From positions 434,001 to 498,000 of the forward strand of contig NZ_JACHJY010000001.1 in assembly GCF_014203895.1 (NCBI RefSeq): a DNA stretch of 64,000 bases, read 5' to 3'. A program made the position numbers and the translations under genes. The notes under the pieces were generated by a model. It did no database searches and was not told the DNA's origin. It was given only the letters and a program-made list of their open reading frames with translations. The DNA is from Streptomyces nymphaeiformis (GTDB taxonomy: Bacteria; Actinomycetota; Actinomycetes; Streptomycetales; Streptomycetaceae). Positions 43,828-51,553 of the stretch are shown here, one piece after another (the first letter of the stretch is position 1; each line of letters opens with the position of its first letter).

Positions 43828-45537
43828 GTGACCGATCAGCAGCACCCGTACGACCCGTACTATCCGCAGCCGCAGATCATCGGCTACGACCAGTACGGGC
43901 AGCCGGTGTACCAGCAGCCGCAGGCACAGCAGCAGGCGCCCGCACAGCACTACGACCCGTACGGCGGGCAGCAGCAGCCGCAGCAGGGCTACGGCTACGA
44001 CCCGTACGCCCAGCAGCCCCCCGCCCAGGAACCCGTCCAGCCCCCGCAGTACGACCCCTACGGGCAGCAGGGCTACGCCTACCCGTCCTACGACACCGGC
44101 CAGCAGTGGGCCGCCCAGGCCGAGCCCGCCCCCGCCGCGCCCGCGCAGGCCCCCGTCCAGGCCGCGCCGGCGGCCCCCGCGGCGCCGCCCGCCCCGGTCG
44201 CGGCGCCCGTCGGAGTCCCCGGTCAGCGCCCCGCGTCCGAGCGGCCCGCGCCGCGGCGGGACGAGGACGACCGCGCGTACCGCACGGAGCAGTTCTCGTT
44301 CATCGAGGAGCCCGACGAGGACTCCGAGGACGTCATCGACTGGCTCAAGTTCACCGAGAGCCGCTCCGAGCGGCGCGAGGAGGCCAGGCGGCGCGGCCGC
44401 AACCGGATCGTCGCGCTCGTCGTCGTCCTCGTGCTCGCCGTCGCCGGCGGCGTCGGCTACCTCTGGTCCGCGGGTCTGTTCCCCGGCTCGTCCGACCCGG
44501 AGCAGAAGGCGGGGAACGCCGCGACCGGCCCGCAGCAGCGCGACACGATCGTGGTCCACCTCCACGACCTCAAGCGCGGCACCACCTCCACCGCCCTGCT
44601 CGTGGACAACACCACCACCCGCCAGGGCACCACGGTCCTCGTGCCCAACTCCGTCGTCGTCGCCGACGAGGAGGGCGCCGCGACCACCCTCGGGAAGTCG
44701 GTCGAGGAGGACGGCTCCAGCGGCACCAGGGAGGCCATCGGCAACCTGCTCGGGGCGAAGATCGCCGGTACCTGGCGGCTCGACACCCCGTACCTGGAGA
44801 ACCTCGTCGAGTCCGTCAGCGGCATCGAGATCGACACCGACACGGACGTCCCCGACACCAAGAAGGGCGCCGAACCGCTCGTCCGGCAGGGCGAGAAGCA
44901 GACGCTCAACGGCCGCGCCGCCGTCGCCTACGCCACCTACCGGGCGCCCGGTGAGGCCGAGGCCAAGCAGCTCCAGCGCTTCGGCGCGGTCATGTACGGG
45001 GTGCTGCGCAAGTTCTCCAGCGACCCCGAGGCGGCCACGGTCACCATCGAGACCCTCCAGCAGATCCTCGACCCCTCGCTCCCGGAGAAGGACCTCGCCG
45101 CCTCCCTGGCCAAGCTCGCCGAGCACGCCAAGATCGGCGACTACAAGACGGCCCTGCTCCCGGTGGGGCAGGACGGCGCGCTGACCGAGGGCGCGAGCGA
45201 CAGCGTGGTGAAGGACATCCTGGGCGGCAAGGTCACCGCCCCCGAGGCGGGCGACGTGCCCCGGGTCTCGCTGCGGGACGGTTCCGGCAAGAAGGCCGCG
45301 GAGGCGGCCCGGATCGCCCTGATCAACGGCGGCTTCACCTTCGTGGGCGGCGCCGACGCGGAGACCCGGTCGGAATCGCAGGTCCTCTACGGCGACGACG
45401 CCCAGAAGGAGACGGCGGTCGAGGTGTCCAAGACGCTGGGGCTGCCAGCCTCCTCGGTCGCCAAGGGCAAGCCCTCGGGAACGATCGCGGTCACCGTGGT
45501 CCTGGGCCAGGACTACAAGGTCCCGGCGGCCCGGTAA
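43828..45537 (+). CDS. divergent LytR-CpsA-Psr (LCP) family protein
   Basis: A 569-residue membrane protein. The N-terminal ~180 residues are a QQPQYDPYG-type disordered tail, then one membrane helix (IVALVVVLVLAVAGGVGYLW, near residue 200). An outside LCP-like domain (RDTIVVHLHDLKRG to about residue 430) and a C-terminal LytR_C-type domain (VSLRDGSGKKAAEAARIALI) follow. LCP enzymes attach glycopolymers to peptidoglycan. This copy lacks the usual SIPRD segment, having VLVPNSVVVADEEG there, so catalysis is uncertain. The GTG start has GGGGAGG upstream. Confidence 0.82.
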   Translation: MTDQQHPYDPYYPQPQIIGYDQYGQPVYQQPQAQQQAPAQHYDPYGGQQQPQQGYGYDPYAQQPPAQEPVQPPQYDPYGQQGYAYPSYDTGQQWAAQAEPAPAAPAQAPVQAAPAAPAAPPAPVAAPVGVPGQRPASERPAPRRDEDDRAYRTEQFSFIEEPDEDSEDVIDWLKFTESRSERREEARRRGRNRIVALVVVLVLAVAGGVGYLWSAGLFPGSSDPEQKAGNAATGPQQRDTIVVHLHDLKRGTTSTALLVDNTTTRQGTTVLVPNSVVVADEEGAATTLGKSVEEDGSSGTREAIGNLLGAKIAGTWRLDTPYLENLVESVSGIEIDTDTDVPDTKKGAEPLVRQGEKQTLNGRAAVAYATYRAPGEAEAKQLQRFGAVMYGVLRKFSSDPEAATVTIETLQQILDPSLPEKDLAASLAKLAEHAKIGDYKTALLPVGQDGALTEGASDSVVKDILGGKVTAPEAGDVPRVSLRDGSGKKAAEAARIALINGGFTFVGGADAETRSESQVLYGDDAQKETAVEVSKTLGLPASSVAKGKPSGTIAVTVVLGQDYKVPAAR

Positions 45538-45565
45538 GGGGCGCCCCGGAAAACGCCGACGGGGC

Positions 45566-45610
45566 CGTCGGCGGTCCGTGAGACCCTGGAGGGGTACTGG
45601 ACCGCCGACG
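45566..45610 (+). promoter_or_regulatory. 12-bp inverted repeat just before rsfS
   Basis: CGTCGGCGGTCC and GGACCGCCGACG pair perfectly around a 21-nt loop. The hairpin ends 11 bases before the rsfS start, so it may be a weak terminator for the LCP gene or an rsfS leader structure. Confidence 0.5.
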
Positions 45611-45621
45611 AAAGCCTGCTT

Positions 45622-46086
45622 GTGACCGCCACGGACCGTTCCATCGAGCTCATCAAGACCGCCGCCCAGGCGGCCGCCGACCGGCTCGCGCACGACATCA
45701 TCGCGTACGACGTCAGCGACGTGCTGTCGATCACCGACGCCTTCCTGCTCGCCTCCGCGCCCAACGACCGCCAGGTCAAGTCGATCGTCGACGAGATCGA
45801 GGAGCGGCTGCTCAAGGAGCTCGGCGCCAAGCCGGTCCGCCGTGAAGGCGACCGCGACGCGCGCTGGATCCTCCTGGACTACGTCGACATCGTCGTCCAC
45901 GTCCAGCACAGCGAGGAGCGGGTCTTCTACGCCCTGGAGCGGCTGTGGAAGGACTGCCCCGAGCTCGACCTGCCCGAGGACGCCGTGAACACCCGCGGCA
46001 AGGCCGCCGAGCACGCCGCCCTGACCGGCGCCGACATCGAGGCCGGCTCGGGCCTTCCCGAGGGACCGGACGGTGAGCTGAGCTGA
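45622..46086 (+). CDS. rsfS: ribosome silencing factor RsfS
   Basis: RsfS binds L14 and blocks subunit joining when nutrients run low. The 154-residue protein has the family core: DIIAYDVSDVLSITDAFLLASAPNDRQVKSI is present over residues ~25-55, followed by EGDRDARWILLDYVDIVVHVQ. The C-terminal ~35 residues are an acidic/Gly-rich extension. The GTG has only weak ribosome-site complementarity. Its stop overlaps the next gene's CTG start. Confidence 0.93.
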   Translation: MTATDRSIELIKTAAQAAADRLAHDIIAYDVSDVLSITDAFLLASAPNDRQVKSIVDEIEERLLKELGAKPVRREGDRDARWILLDYVDIVVHVQHSEERVFYALERLWKDCPELDLPEDAVNTRGKAAEHAALTGADIEAGSGLPEGPDGELS

Positions 46087-46736
46087 GCGCCGCCAAGGGC
46101 GGCAGCGGCCGCCGCATCGTCCTCTGGCGTCATGGCCAGACCGCCTGGAACCTGGAGCGCCGCTTCCAGGGCTCGACCGACATCGAGCTGACGGAGACCG
46201 GCGTCGCCCAGGCGCGCCGGGCCGCCCGGCTGCTCGCCGCGCTCAAGCCGGACGCCATCGTGGCCTCCGACCTGAAGCGGGCGGCGGCCACCGCCGCCGA
46301 GCTCTCGGCGATCACCGGCCACTCCGTCGCCCACGACTCCGCCCTGCGCGAGACGTACGCGGGGGAGTGGCAGGGGCTGACCCACGACGAGATCGTCGCG
46401 CGGTACGGCGAGCAGTACGCCGCCTGGAAGCGCGGCGAGCCCGTGCGCCGGGGCGGCGGCGAGCTCGAGACCGAGGTGGCCGACCGGGCCGCCCCGGTGG
46501 TCCTGGGGCACGCCGACAAGCTCCCCGAGGACGGCACGCTCGTCGTGGTCAGCCACGGCGGCACCATCCGCACCACCATCGGCCGGCTCCTGGGCCTGGA
46601 GGCCCGCCACTGGGAGAGCCTGGGCGGGCTCTCCAACTGCTGCTGGTCGGTGCTCGGCGAGGGCGCACGAGGCTGGCGCCTGCTCGAGCACAACGCCGGC
46701 ACGCTGCCCGAGCCGGTCCTCGGCGACGACGACTGA
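46083..46736 (+). CDS. histidine phosphatase / phosphoglycerate mutase family protein (CTG start)
   Basis: A 217-residue member of the histidine phosphatase superfamily with the catalytic RHG in IVLWRHGQTAWN (H17). Other motifs are DLKRAAATAAEL, ETYAGEWQGLTHDEI and VVSHGGTIRTTIG. An in-frame stop at 46074-46076 limits the gene. From there to the RHG motif there is no ATG, GTG or TTG, so CTG 46083 is the only reasonable start, overlapping the rsfS stop as CTGA. GGTGAG lies five bases upstream. The next conventional start (GTG 46260) would delete the active site. Confidence 0.9.
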   Translation: MSAAKGGSGRRIVLWRHGQTAWNLERRFQGSTDIELTETGVAQARRAARLLAALKPDAIVASDLKRAAATAAELSAITGHSVAHDSALRETYAGEWQGLTHDEIVARYGEQYAAWKRGEPVRRGGGELETEVADRAAPVVLGHADKLPEDGTLVVVSHGGTIRTTIGRLLGLEARHWESLGGLSNCCWSVLGEGARGWRLLEHNAGTLPEPVLGDDD

Positions 46737-46840
46737 GCCCCGCGACCGGCCTGCCGGGCCCGGATTTCACTTTCCGGCAGGTCACAGGCTAGAGTTCTTC
46801 TTGTTCGGAGCGCACAGCGCGAAGAACACGAAGAACGCAA

Positions 46841-46913
46841 GGGGCTATAGCTCAGTTGGTAGAGCGCCTGCATGGCATGCAGGAGGTCAGGAGTTCAATT
46901 CTCCTTAGCTCCA
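46841..46913 (+). tRNA. tRNA-Ala(GGC), copy 1
   Basis: A 73-nt cloverleaf: acceptor GGGGCTA/TAGCTCC, D arm GCTCAGTTGGTAGAGC, anticodon stem CCTGC/GCAGG with loop ATGGCAT (anticodon GGC, reads GCC) and T arm GGAGTTCAATTCTCC. CCA is not encoded. TAGAGT at 46790 is a candidate -10 box. Confidence 0.97.
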
Positions 46914-46923
46914 CAGTCACCGG

Positions 46924-46951
46924 ATCCCGTCCCCCGTCAGGGGGGCGGGAT
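46924..46951. terminator. hairpin between tRNA-Ala and the convergent regulator
   Basis: A 12-bp stem (ATCCCGTCCCCC with GGGGGGCGGGAT, one G-T pair) closes on GTCA. It could serve both converging units. Confidence 0.6.
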
Positions 46952-46974
46952 TCGTCGTTCCGTCAGCTGTCCGG

Positions 46975-47838
46975 TCACATGGACCGCAGGAGCTCGATCC
47001 CCTGACGGCTCTCCTCGTCGCACGGGGTGTACGTCACGATCCGGCACTCCGGCATCCCGTTGACCGAGAGGGAGACCGAGGTCAGCCGGACCTCGCCGAG
47101 CAGCCCGTGCCGGAACGTCTTCACCCGTGTTCCCGGGGGGACCACGTCACCGCTGCTCCACAGCCGGGCGAACTCCGGGCTGACCTCCGCGAGACGCCGT
47201 ACGAACTCCTCCCAGTCCGGCTCGCCCACATGCCGGCCGTACGCGCCCCGCAGCTGGGCCACCATCAGCGGCAGCTCCCGCTTCCGGTCGACCACCGGGC
47301 ACTGGGACGCCGGGACGCTGAACAGCGCCCAGAGCACGTTGCGTATGCCGAACGGGCCGGTGTCCAGGCCCTGTCCGCCCTGCATCAGGAGCCGCTCGTA
47401 CAGGATGTTGGTCGCCAGCACGTCGTACCGCGCGTTGTAGAGCACCGCCGGGAGCGGGTCCAGGGCGTCGAGGATCCCCTGGAGCTCCGGGCTGACCTCC
47501 GGTATGTCCGGGGCCGACCTGTCGGGGGCGTACGGCACTTCGGCGAGGTGGTAGAGGTGCTCGCGCTCCGGCCGGTCGAGCCGGAGGGTACGGGCCACCG
47601 CGTCGAGGACCTGCGCGGAGGCGTTGATCGGCCGGCCCTGCTCCAGCCACGTGTACCAGGTGACGCCGACGCCGGAGAGCTGGGCGACCTCCTCGCGGCG
47701 CAGCCCCGGCGTGCGCCGGCGGAGGCCCGGCGGCATCCCCACGTCCTCCGGGGACACCCGGGCCCGGCGGCTGCGCAGGAACGCGGCCAGTTCCGGTCGT
47801 CGCCGTCGCTGCGTCGGTAGCGCTGCCACAATCGTCAC
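46975..47838 (-). CDS. XRE family regulator with MmyB-like ligand domain
   Basis: A 287-residue regulator. The N-terminal helix-turn-helix is LRREEVAQLSGVGVTWYTWLEQGR, followed by the MmyB-type ligand-binding domain (LDPLPAVLYNARYDVLATN, PDWEEFVRRLAEVSPEFARLW). Such proteins are common beside dehydrogenase or exporter genes in Streptomyces. It diverges from the DHA2 exporter at 47940 over a 101-bp promoter region and probably regulates it. The GTG at 47838 and a GTG nine bases later are both possible. Confidence 0.9.
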   Translation of the reverse strand: MTIVAALPTQRRRRPELAAFLRSRRARVSPEDVGMPPGLRRRTPGLRREEVAQLSGVGVTWYTWLEQGRPINASAQVLDAVARTLRLDRPEREHLYHLAEVPYAPDRSAPDIPEVSPELQGILDALDPLPAVLYNARYDVLATNILYERLLMQGGQGLDTGPFGIRNVLWALFSVPASQCPVVDRKRELPLMVAQLRGAYGRHVGEPDWEEFVRRLAEVSPEFARLWSSGDVVPPGTRVKTFRHGLLGEVRLTSVSLSVNGMPECRIVTYTPCDEESRQGIELLRSM

Positions 47839-47939
47839 ACCCCCATGGTCGAGTCCCCGTGCCGCCGTTGCCAGGTGGTGTCAGTACCAGCATCGGCGGG
47901 CTCTCGTTACCCGTATCCGATCGAGGTCACGCTCGACGC

Positions 47940-49373
47940 ATGACCTCGACCACGACACGTCCCGCAACCAGTAAAGACCCTGCCACCGACACCCGCCCCG
48001 GACTGCTCCTCGGAGTGGTGCTCGCCGCCCAGTTCATGGCGCTCCTCGACGTCTTCATCGTCAACGTGGCCGCCCCCACGATCCGGTCCGAGCTCTCCGC
48101 GTCCGGAGGGGCGCTCCAACTCGTCATCGCCGGATACACGATCACCTACGCGGTGCTGCTGATCACCGGGGCCCGGCTCGGCGACCTGATCGGCCACCGC
48201 CGGGCCTACCTCGGCGGCCTGGCCGTGTTCACCGCGGCCTCGCTCGCCTGCGGACTCGCCGCGGACGCCGGCCAGTTGATCGCCTTCCGACTGGTGCAGG
48301 GCGCGGGATCCGCCCTGATGATCCCTCAGGTGCTCAGCCTCATCCAGCGCAACTTCACCGGTGAGCGCCGGGTCCGGGCCCTCAGCGCCTACTCCGCGGT
48401 CCTGGCCACCGGAGCGGCCGCCGGGCAGGTCGTCGGCGGCGTCCTGGTGAGCGCCGACCTCTTCGGCACCGGCTGGCGGCCCGTCTTCCTCGTCAACGTC
48501 CCCATCGGGATCGCGCTGCTCGCCCTCGGCGCCCGGGTGCTGCCCCGGGACGCCCACGCCGGGCCCACGCGTGCGCGTGCCCTCGACCTGCCCGGTCTGC
48601 TCCTGCTCGCCGCCGCCGTGTCCCTGCTGACCGTCCCCCTCGTCCTCGGCCAGGAGCAGGACTGGCCGCTGTGGACCTGGCTCTCCCTCGGCGGCTCCCT
48701 GGTGCTCGCCGCGGTCTTCGGCGTCTACGAGTCCCGGCTCGCCCGGCGCGGCGGCGCCCCGCTGATCGCCCCGCGCGTGCTGCGCATCCCGGGCATCGGG
48801 AAGGCCGTCCTCTGGATCACCGTGGCGATGGGCGTCAACGCCGGCTTCCTGTTCACCTTCACCCTGCATCTGCAGGGCGGGCTCGGCCACAGCGCCCTGC
48901 GCGCCGGACTCACCTTCGCCCCCGCCGCCGCCGTCTTCGGCACCGTCGGACTGACCTGGCGGCGCTGGCCGGCCCGGCTCCACCGCGCGCTGGTCCCGGC
49001 CGGATTCGTGCTCGCGGCCGCGGCGCTCCTCGCCGTCGGCGGGCTGCTCCGGGACGGCGGCACCGGCGGCTGGGGGCTCTACCCGGCCCTGGGCGCGGTC
49101 GGCGCGGGGATCTCGCTGGCCTTCAGCCCGGCCCTGACCGGGGCGCTGGCCACCGTACGTCCCGAGGACGCGGCCGACGCCAGCGGACTGCTCGCCACCG
49201 TCACCCAGCTCGGGCAGCTCGTCGGCGTCGCCACGTTCGGCACCCTCTTCCTCAGCCGTTACGCGGGTTCCGGAGCTCAGCAGTCCGCCGACGCGCTGTG
49301 GGCGACCGCCCTCGCCCTGGCCGCGGCGTCCGCGGTGGGCGCCGTGGCGGGACTGCCGCGACGATCACGCTGA
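47940..49373 (+). CDS. MFS drug exporter, DHA2 (14-TM) type
   Basis: A 477-residue transporter with about 14 membrane helices. Family motifs are ALLDVFIVNVAAPTIRSEL in helix 1, GARLGDLIGHRRAY (motif A) and LVQGAGSALMIPQVLSLIQ (motif B/C region). It probably exports drugs or metabolites by proton antiport. The ATG at 47940 is chosen; GAGG lies rather far upstream. It is divergent from the XRE regulator. Confidence 0.9.
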   Translation: MTSTTTRPATSKDPATDTRPGLLLGVVLAAQFMALLDVFIVNVAAPTIRSELSASGGALQLVIAGYTITYAVLLITGARLGDLIGHRRAYLGGLAVFTAASLACGLAADAGQLIAFRLVQGAGSALMIPQVLSLIQRNFTGERRVRALSAYSAVLATGAAAGQVVGGVLVSADLFGTGWRPVFLVNVPIGIALLALGARVLPRDAHAGPTRARALDLPGLLLLAAAVSLLTVPLVLGQEQDWPLWTWLSLGGSLVLAAVFGVYESRLARRGGAPLIAPRVLRIPGIGKAVLWITVAMGVNAGFLFTFTLHLQGGLGHSALRAGLTFAPAAAVFGTVGLTWRRWPARLHRALVPAGFVLAAAALLAVGGLLRDGGTGGWGLYPALGAVGAGISLAFSPALTGALATVRPEDAADASGLLATVTQLGQLVGVATFGTLFLSRYAGSGAQQSADALWATALALAAASAVGAVAGLPRRSR

Positions 49374-49444
49374 CCCTCTTGCGAGGCCATGGCAGAATCG
49401 GACGGCCGGAGGGGGACGAGGATCCGGACGGGAGGGTGACCCAA

Positions 49445-49507
49445 GTGCTCGGCGACAACGGCGGGGTGTCCTATGGGTGCACAGCCTGCGGCCACAGCTG
49501 GAGCTGA
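49445..49507 (+). CDS. possible 20-residue CxxC micropeptide
   Basis: GTG 49445 follows GGGAGGG at good spacing and encodes a product ending YGCTACGHSWS. The next gene, starting three bases after its stop, is another small CxxC protein, suggesting an operon. It is too short for statistics; a longer GTG start at 49436 exists. Confidence 0.4.
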   Translation: MLGDNGGVSYGCTACGHSWS

Positions 49508-49510
49508 TTG

Positions 49511-49744
49511 ATGGGTGCACACAGGCGGAAATGCGACTGGTGCGGCAGCGGTACGCCCATCGTGCGCGACATGGATCCCGTCAATCCCGGGTTCCAGTAC
49601 TGGTGCGAGGAGTGCGCGCGGGCGCTGATCATAAAAGGCGACCCCATCGAGACGTACCGCGAGCTCGAGGGGGAGCCGATCTACGGCCGGCTCCTCGACG
49701 AGCACTGCACCCTCAAGCGGTTCTACTCCTTCGCCACGGCCTGA
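49511..49744 (+). CDS. 77-residue zinc-ribbon-like protein
   Basis: The product begins MGAHRRKCDWCGSG and has a second cysteine pair in WCEECARAL about 27 residues on, so one zinc site of two CxxC knuckles is likely. The C-terminal half (YRELEGEPIYGRLLDEHC) is helical. GGAG at 49500 is a good ribosome site. Its 3' end overlaps that of the convergent GT87 gene by 22 bp. Function unknown. Confidence 0.7.
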   Translation: MGAHRRKCDWCGSGTPIVRDMDPVNPGFQYWCEECARALIIKGDPIETYRELEGEPIYGRLLDEHCTLKRFYSFATA

Positions 49745-50943
49745 CGCCGCAGCGTCCACGCGTATCCCGCGAACAGCGCCGTCGCCGTCAGCGGGTAGAT
49801 CGCCGACAGCAGCATCTGCCCCGCGTTCTGGTCCAGTTCGGGGCGGCCCGGGTCGTGCGGGACCCACCACAGCGCGAACGAGGCGAAGGCCAGCGCCACC
49901 GCCCCCGTCACCGGCCACGCGCGCGTGGCGCGGTCCGCGAGCAGGATCAGCAGGGGTACGCACCAGACCCAGTGGTGGGACCACGAGATCGGGCTGATCA
50001 TCAGCGCCGTGAACGCGCAGACGACCACGGCCACCGCCTTGTCGCCGCGCACCGCCGCCCGTACCGCGAGCACCATCGCCGCGCCGCCCAGGACGGCCGC
50101 GGTCACCGCCCACCACATGCCCGGGTCGTCCGTGTGCATCAGCCGGGCCAGGACCCCGCGGATCGACTGGTTGGCGGTCTCCTCGGCGAAGCCGACCCGG
50201 CCGGTCTCGAACAGGGTCTCCGTCCAGAACCGCTTGGAGTCCGCGGGCAGGGCGACGGCCACGGCCAGCGTCGTCCCGAGGAACACCCCGGTCGCTGTCA
50301 GCGCCGTGCGCAGCCACTGGTTCATGCCCCGGTCCCGGCGCCACAGCAGCAGGCCCGCGGCGAGCAGCAGGACCACGAAGAGTCCCGGTGTGAGCTTCAC
50401 CGCGGTCGCCAGGCCGATGCCCAGGCCGGCCCAGCGGCTGCCCTCGCGACGCGTGAGGTCCCAGAGCACCGCCACGGCTATGAGCAGGTTGATCTGGCCG
50501 TACCGCAGGGTCGTCCACACCGGCTCGCACCAGACCACGACGGCGGCGACCCACAGCGTCGTGCGCCACAGGTCCGTACGGGACAGCGAGGGGCGGATCA
50601 GCTGGAGCGACAGCTGCACCAGGGCGACCACCAGGAGCAGGTTCCCCGCCGTCGTCAGCGTCCGCATCAGCGGAACGTCCACCAGCGTCAGCGGGACGAA
50701 CAGCAGCGCCGCGAACGGCGGGTAGGTCATGCCGAGGTTCGCCGAGGTCGCGCGCATCGCGTACAGGTCGCCGCCGGCCCGGACCGTCTCGCCCTCCGCC
50801 CGGTAGACCATGACGTCGAGCATGTTCACGTGGGCGAGGCGTTGCGCCACCCAGAAGGCCGTGAACGAGAGCAGACAGACCGCCGCGGCGGTGGCCAGGG
50901 GCCACGGCCGGGCGCGGGTTCGGGAGAGCACGGAGACGGACAC
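49723..50943 (-). CDS. GT87 family membrane glycosyltransferase
   Basis: A 406-residue polytopic protein of the polyprenyl-phosphate-mannose-dependent mannosyltransferase type. The early outside loop has DVMVYRAEGETV and the motif TYPPFAALLFVPL. Later come LRYGQINLLIAV and GLATAVKLTPGLFVVLLL, all GT87 hallmarks. It probably adds mannose to lipids or glycans outside the membrane. The GTG start is at 50943. It ends convergently on the zinc-ribbon gene. Confidence 0.88.
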   Translation of the reverse strand: MSVSVLSRTRARPWPLATAAAVCLLSFTAFWVAQRLAHVNMLDVMVYRAEGETVRAGGDLYAMRATSANLGMTYPPFAALLFVPLTLVDVPLMRTLTTAGNLLLVVALVQLSLQLIRPSLSRTDLWRTTLWVAAVVVWCEPVWTTLRYGQINLLIAVAVLWDLTRREGSRWAGLGIGLATAVKLTPGLFVVLLLAAGLLLWRRDRGMNQWLRTALTATGVFLGTTLAVAVALPADSKRFWTETLFETGRVGFAEETANQSIRGVLARLMHTDDPGMWWAVTAAVLGGAAMVLAVRAAVRGDKAVAVVVCAFTALMISPISWSHHWVWCVPLLILLADRATRAWPVTGAVALAFASFALWWVPHDPGRPELDQNAGQMLLSAIYPLTATALFAGYAWTLRRQAVAKE

Positions 50944-50989
50944 AACCGGCGACCCTACCCGGGGGCCCGGACGGGGCGGAGAAACCGAT

Positions 50990-51019
50990 TTGGAGATCTG
51001 CCGCGCGGGCCGTTAATGT
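50990..51019 (+). promoter_or_regulatory. promoter of tRNA-Ala copy 2
   Basis: TTGGAG (50990-50995), 18 bp, then TAATGT (51014-51019). Transcription would start ~40 bp before the tRNA. Confidence 0.5.
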
Positions 51020-51065
51020 TCTGTTCGTCGCCACGGCCGATGTCGAAGCCGGGACGACGCATCAA

Positions 51066-51138
51066 GGGGCTATAGCTCAGTTGGTAGAGCGCCTGCATGG
51101 CATGCAGGAGGTCAGGAGTTCAATTCTCCTTAGCTCCA
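51066..51138 (+). tRNA. tRNA-Ala(GGC), copy 2
   Basis: Identical in all 73 bases to the copy at 46841. No encoded CCA. A 10-bp hairpin (51151-51173) follows before copy 3. Confidence 0.97.
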
Positions 51139-51210
51139 CAGATCGGAACCGAGCCATCCGGACCGGATGGCTCGTGCCGATTCTGCGGTGAAATGAACAT
51201 TCCCGTACGC

Positions 51211-51283
51211 GGGGCTATAGCTCAGTTGGTAGAGCGCCTGCATGGCATGCAGGAGGTCAGGAGTTCAATTCTCCTTAGCTCCA
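51211..51283 (+). tRNA. tRNA-Ala(GGC), copy 3
   Basis: Identical to copies 1 and 2. It lies 72 bp after copy 2 and has no strong promoter of its own visible, so it may be co-transcribed. Confidence 0.97.
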
Positions 51284-51290
51284 CAGAAGA

Positions 51291-51324
51291 GAAGCGGGTC
51301 ACCCCGATCAGGGTGACCCGCTTC
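51291..51324 (+). terminator. terminator of the tRNA-Ala pair
   Basis: A perfect 14-bp stem (GAAGCGGGTCACCC and complement) with a 6-nt loop is followed by TTCGCGTTCT. Confidence 0.85.
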
Positions 51325-51377
51325 TTCGCGTTCTCCCGCTCCATGGAACGCCGGTGCGGCCCGCTCGGGCCCTGCGG

Positions 51378-51383
51378 TACCCT
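51378..51383 (+). promoter_or_regulatory. -10 box of the leuS leader transcript
   Basis: TACCCT lies at -12 to -7 relative to the leader-peptide ATG at 51390, so the leader peptide would be translated from a leaderless mRNA. Confidence 0.6.
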
Positions 51384-51389
51384 GGCGCC

Positions 51390-51428
51390 ATGCGTGCCGT
51401 ACGCCTCCTGCTTACCGAGCCGCGCTGA
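51390..51428 (+). CDS. leuS leader peptide (attenuator)
   Basis: The 12-residue peptide MRAVRLLLTEPR contains three consecutive leucines encoded by CTC CTG CTT. It is followed by the 8-bp hairpin CCGACGGG/CCCGTCGG (51435-51461) and then a terminator. A ribosome stalled at the Leu codons would alter folding downstream and permit leuS transcription. Classical attenuators upstream of leuS in some Streptomyces have been predicted by comparative analysis (Seliverstov and colleagues). Confidence 0.75.
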   Translation: MRAVRLLLTEPR

Positions 51429-51473
51429 CCAGTGCCGACGGGTGACAGAGCATCCCGTCGGAGTCGGCGCGGC

Positions 51474-51499
51474 ATCCCCTCCTGTGCGAGGGGATTTTT
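51474..51499 (+). terminator. leuS attenuator terminator
   Basis: An 8-bp stem ATCCCCTC/GAGGGGAT is followed by TTTTC, a rare U-tract for this genome. It lies 55 bp before the leuS start. Confidence 0.8.
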
Positions 51500-51553
51500 C
51501 ATTTCGGGCATTCGTGGCAGTGGGCAGAGACGATCGATGGAGCATCAAGGACC

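Noticed and set aside
46260..46736. Phosphoglycerate mutase gene starting at GTG 46260
   Set aside because: This start removes the RHG catalytic motif. The CTG at 46083 gives the full enzyme.
49477..51075. 532-codon plus-strand frame opposite the GT87 gene
   Set aside because: It is a shadow. GT87 motifs are on the minus strand, and the first part of this frame conflicts with the zinc-ribbon gene.
46841..51138. A complete integrative element between tRNA-Ala copies
   Set aside because: No integrase, excisionase or replication gene is present in the segment, so only a possible remnant or simple tRNA duplication can be argued.
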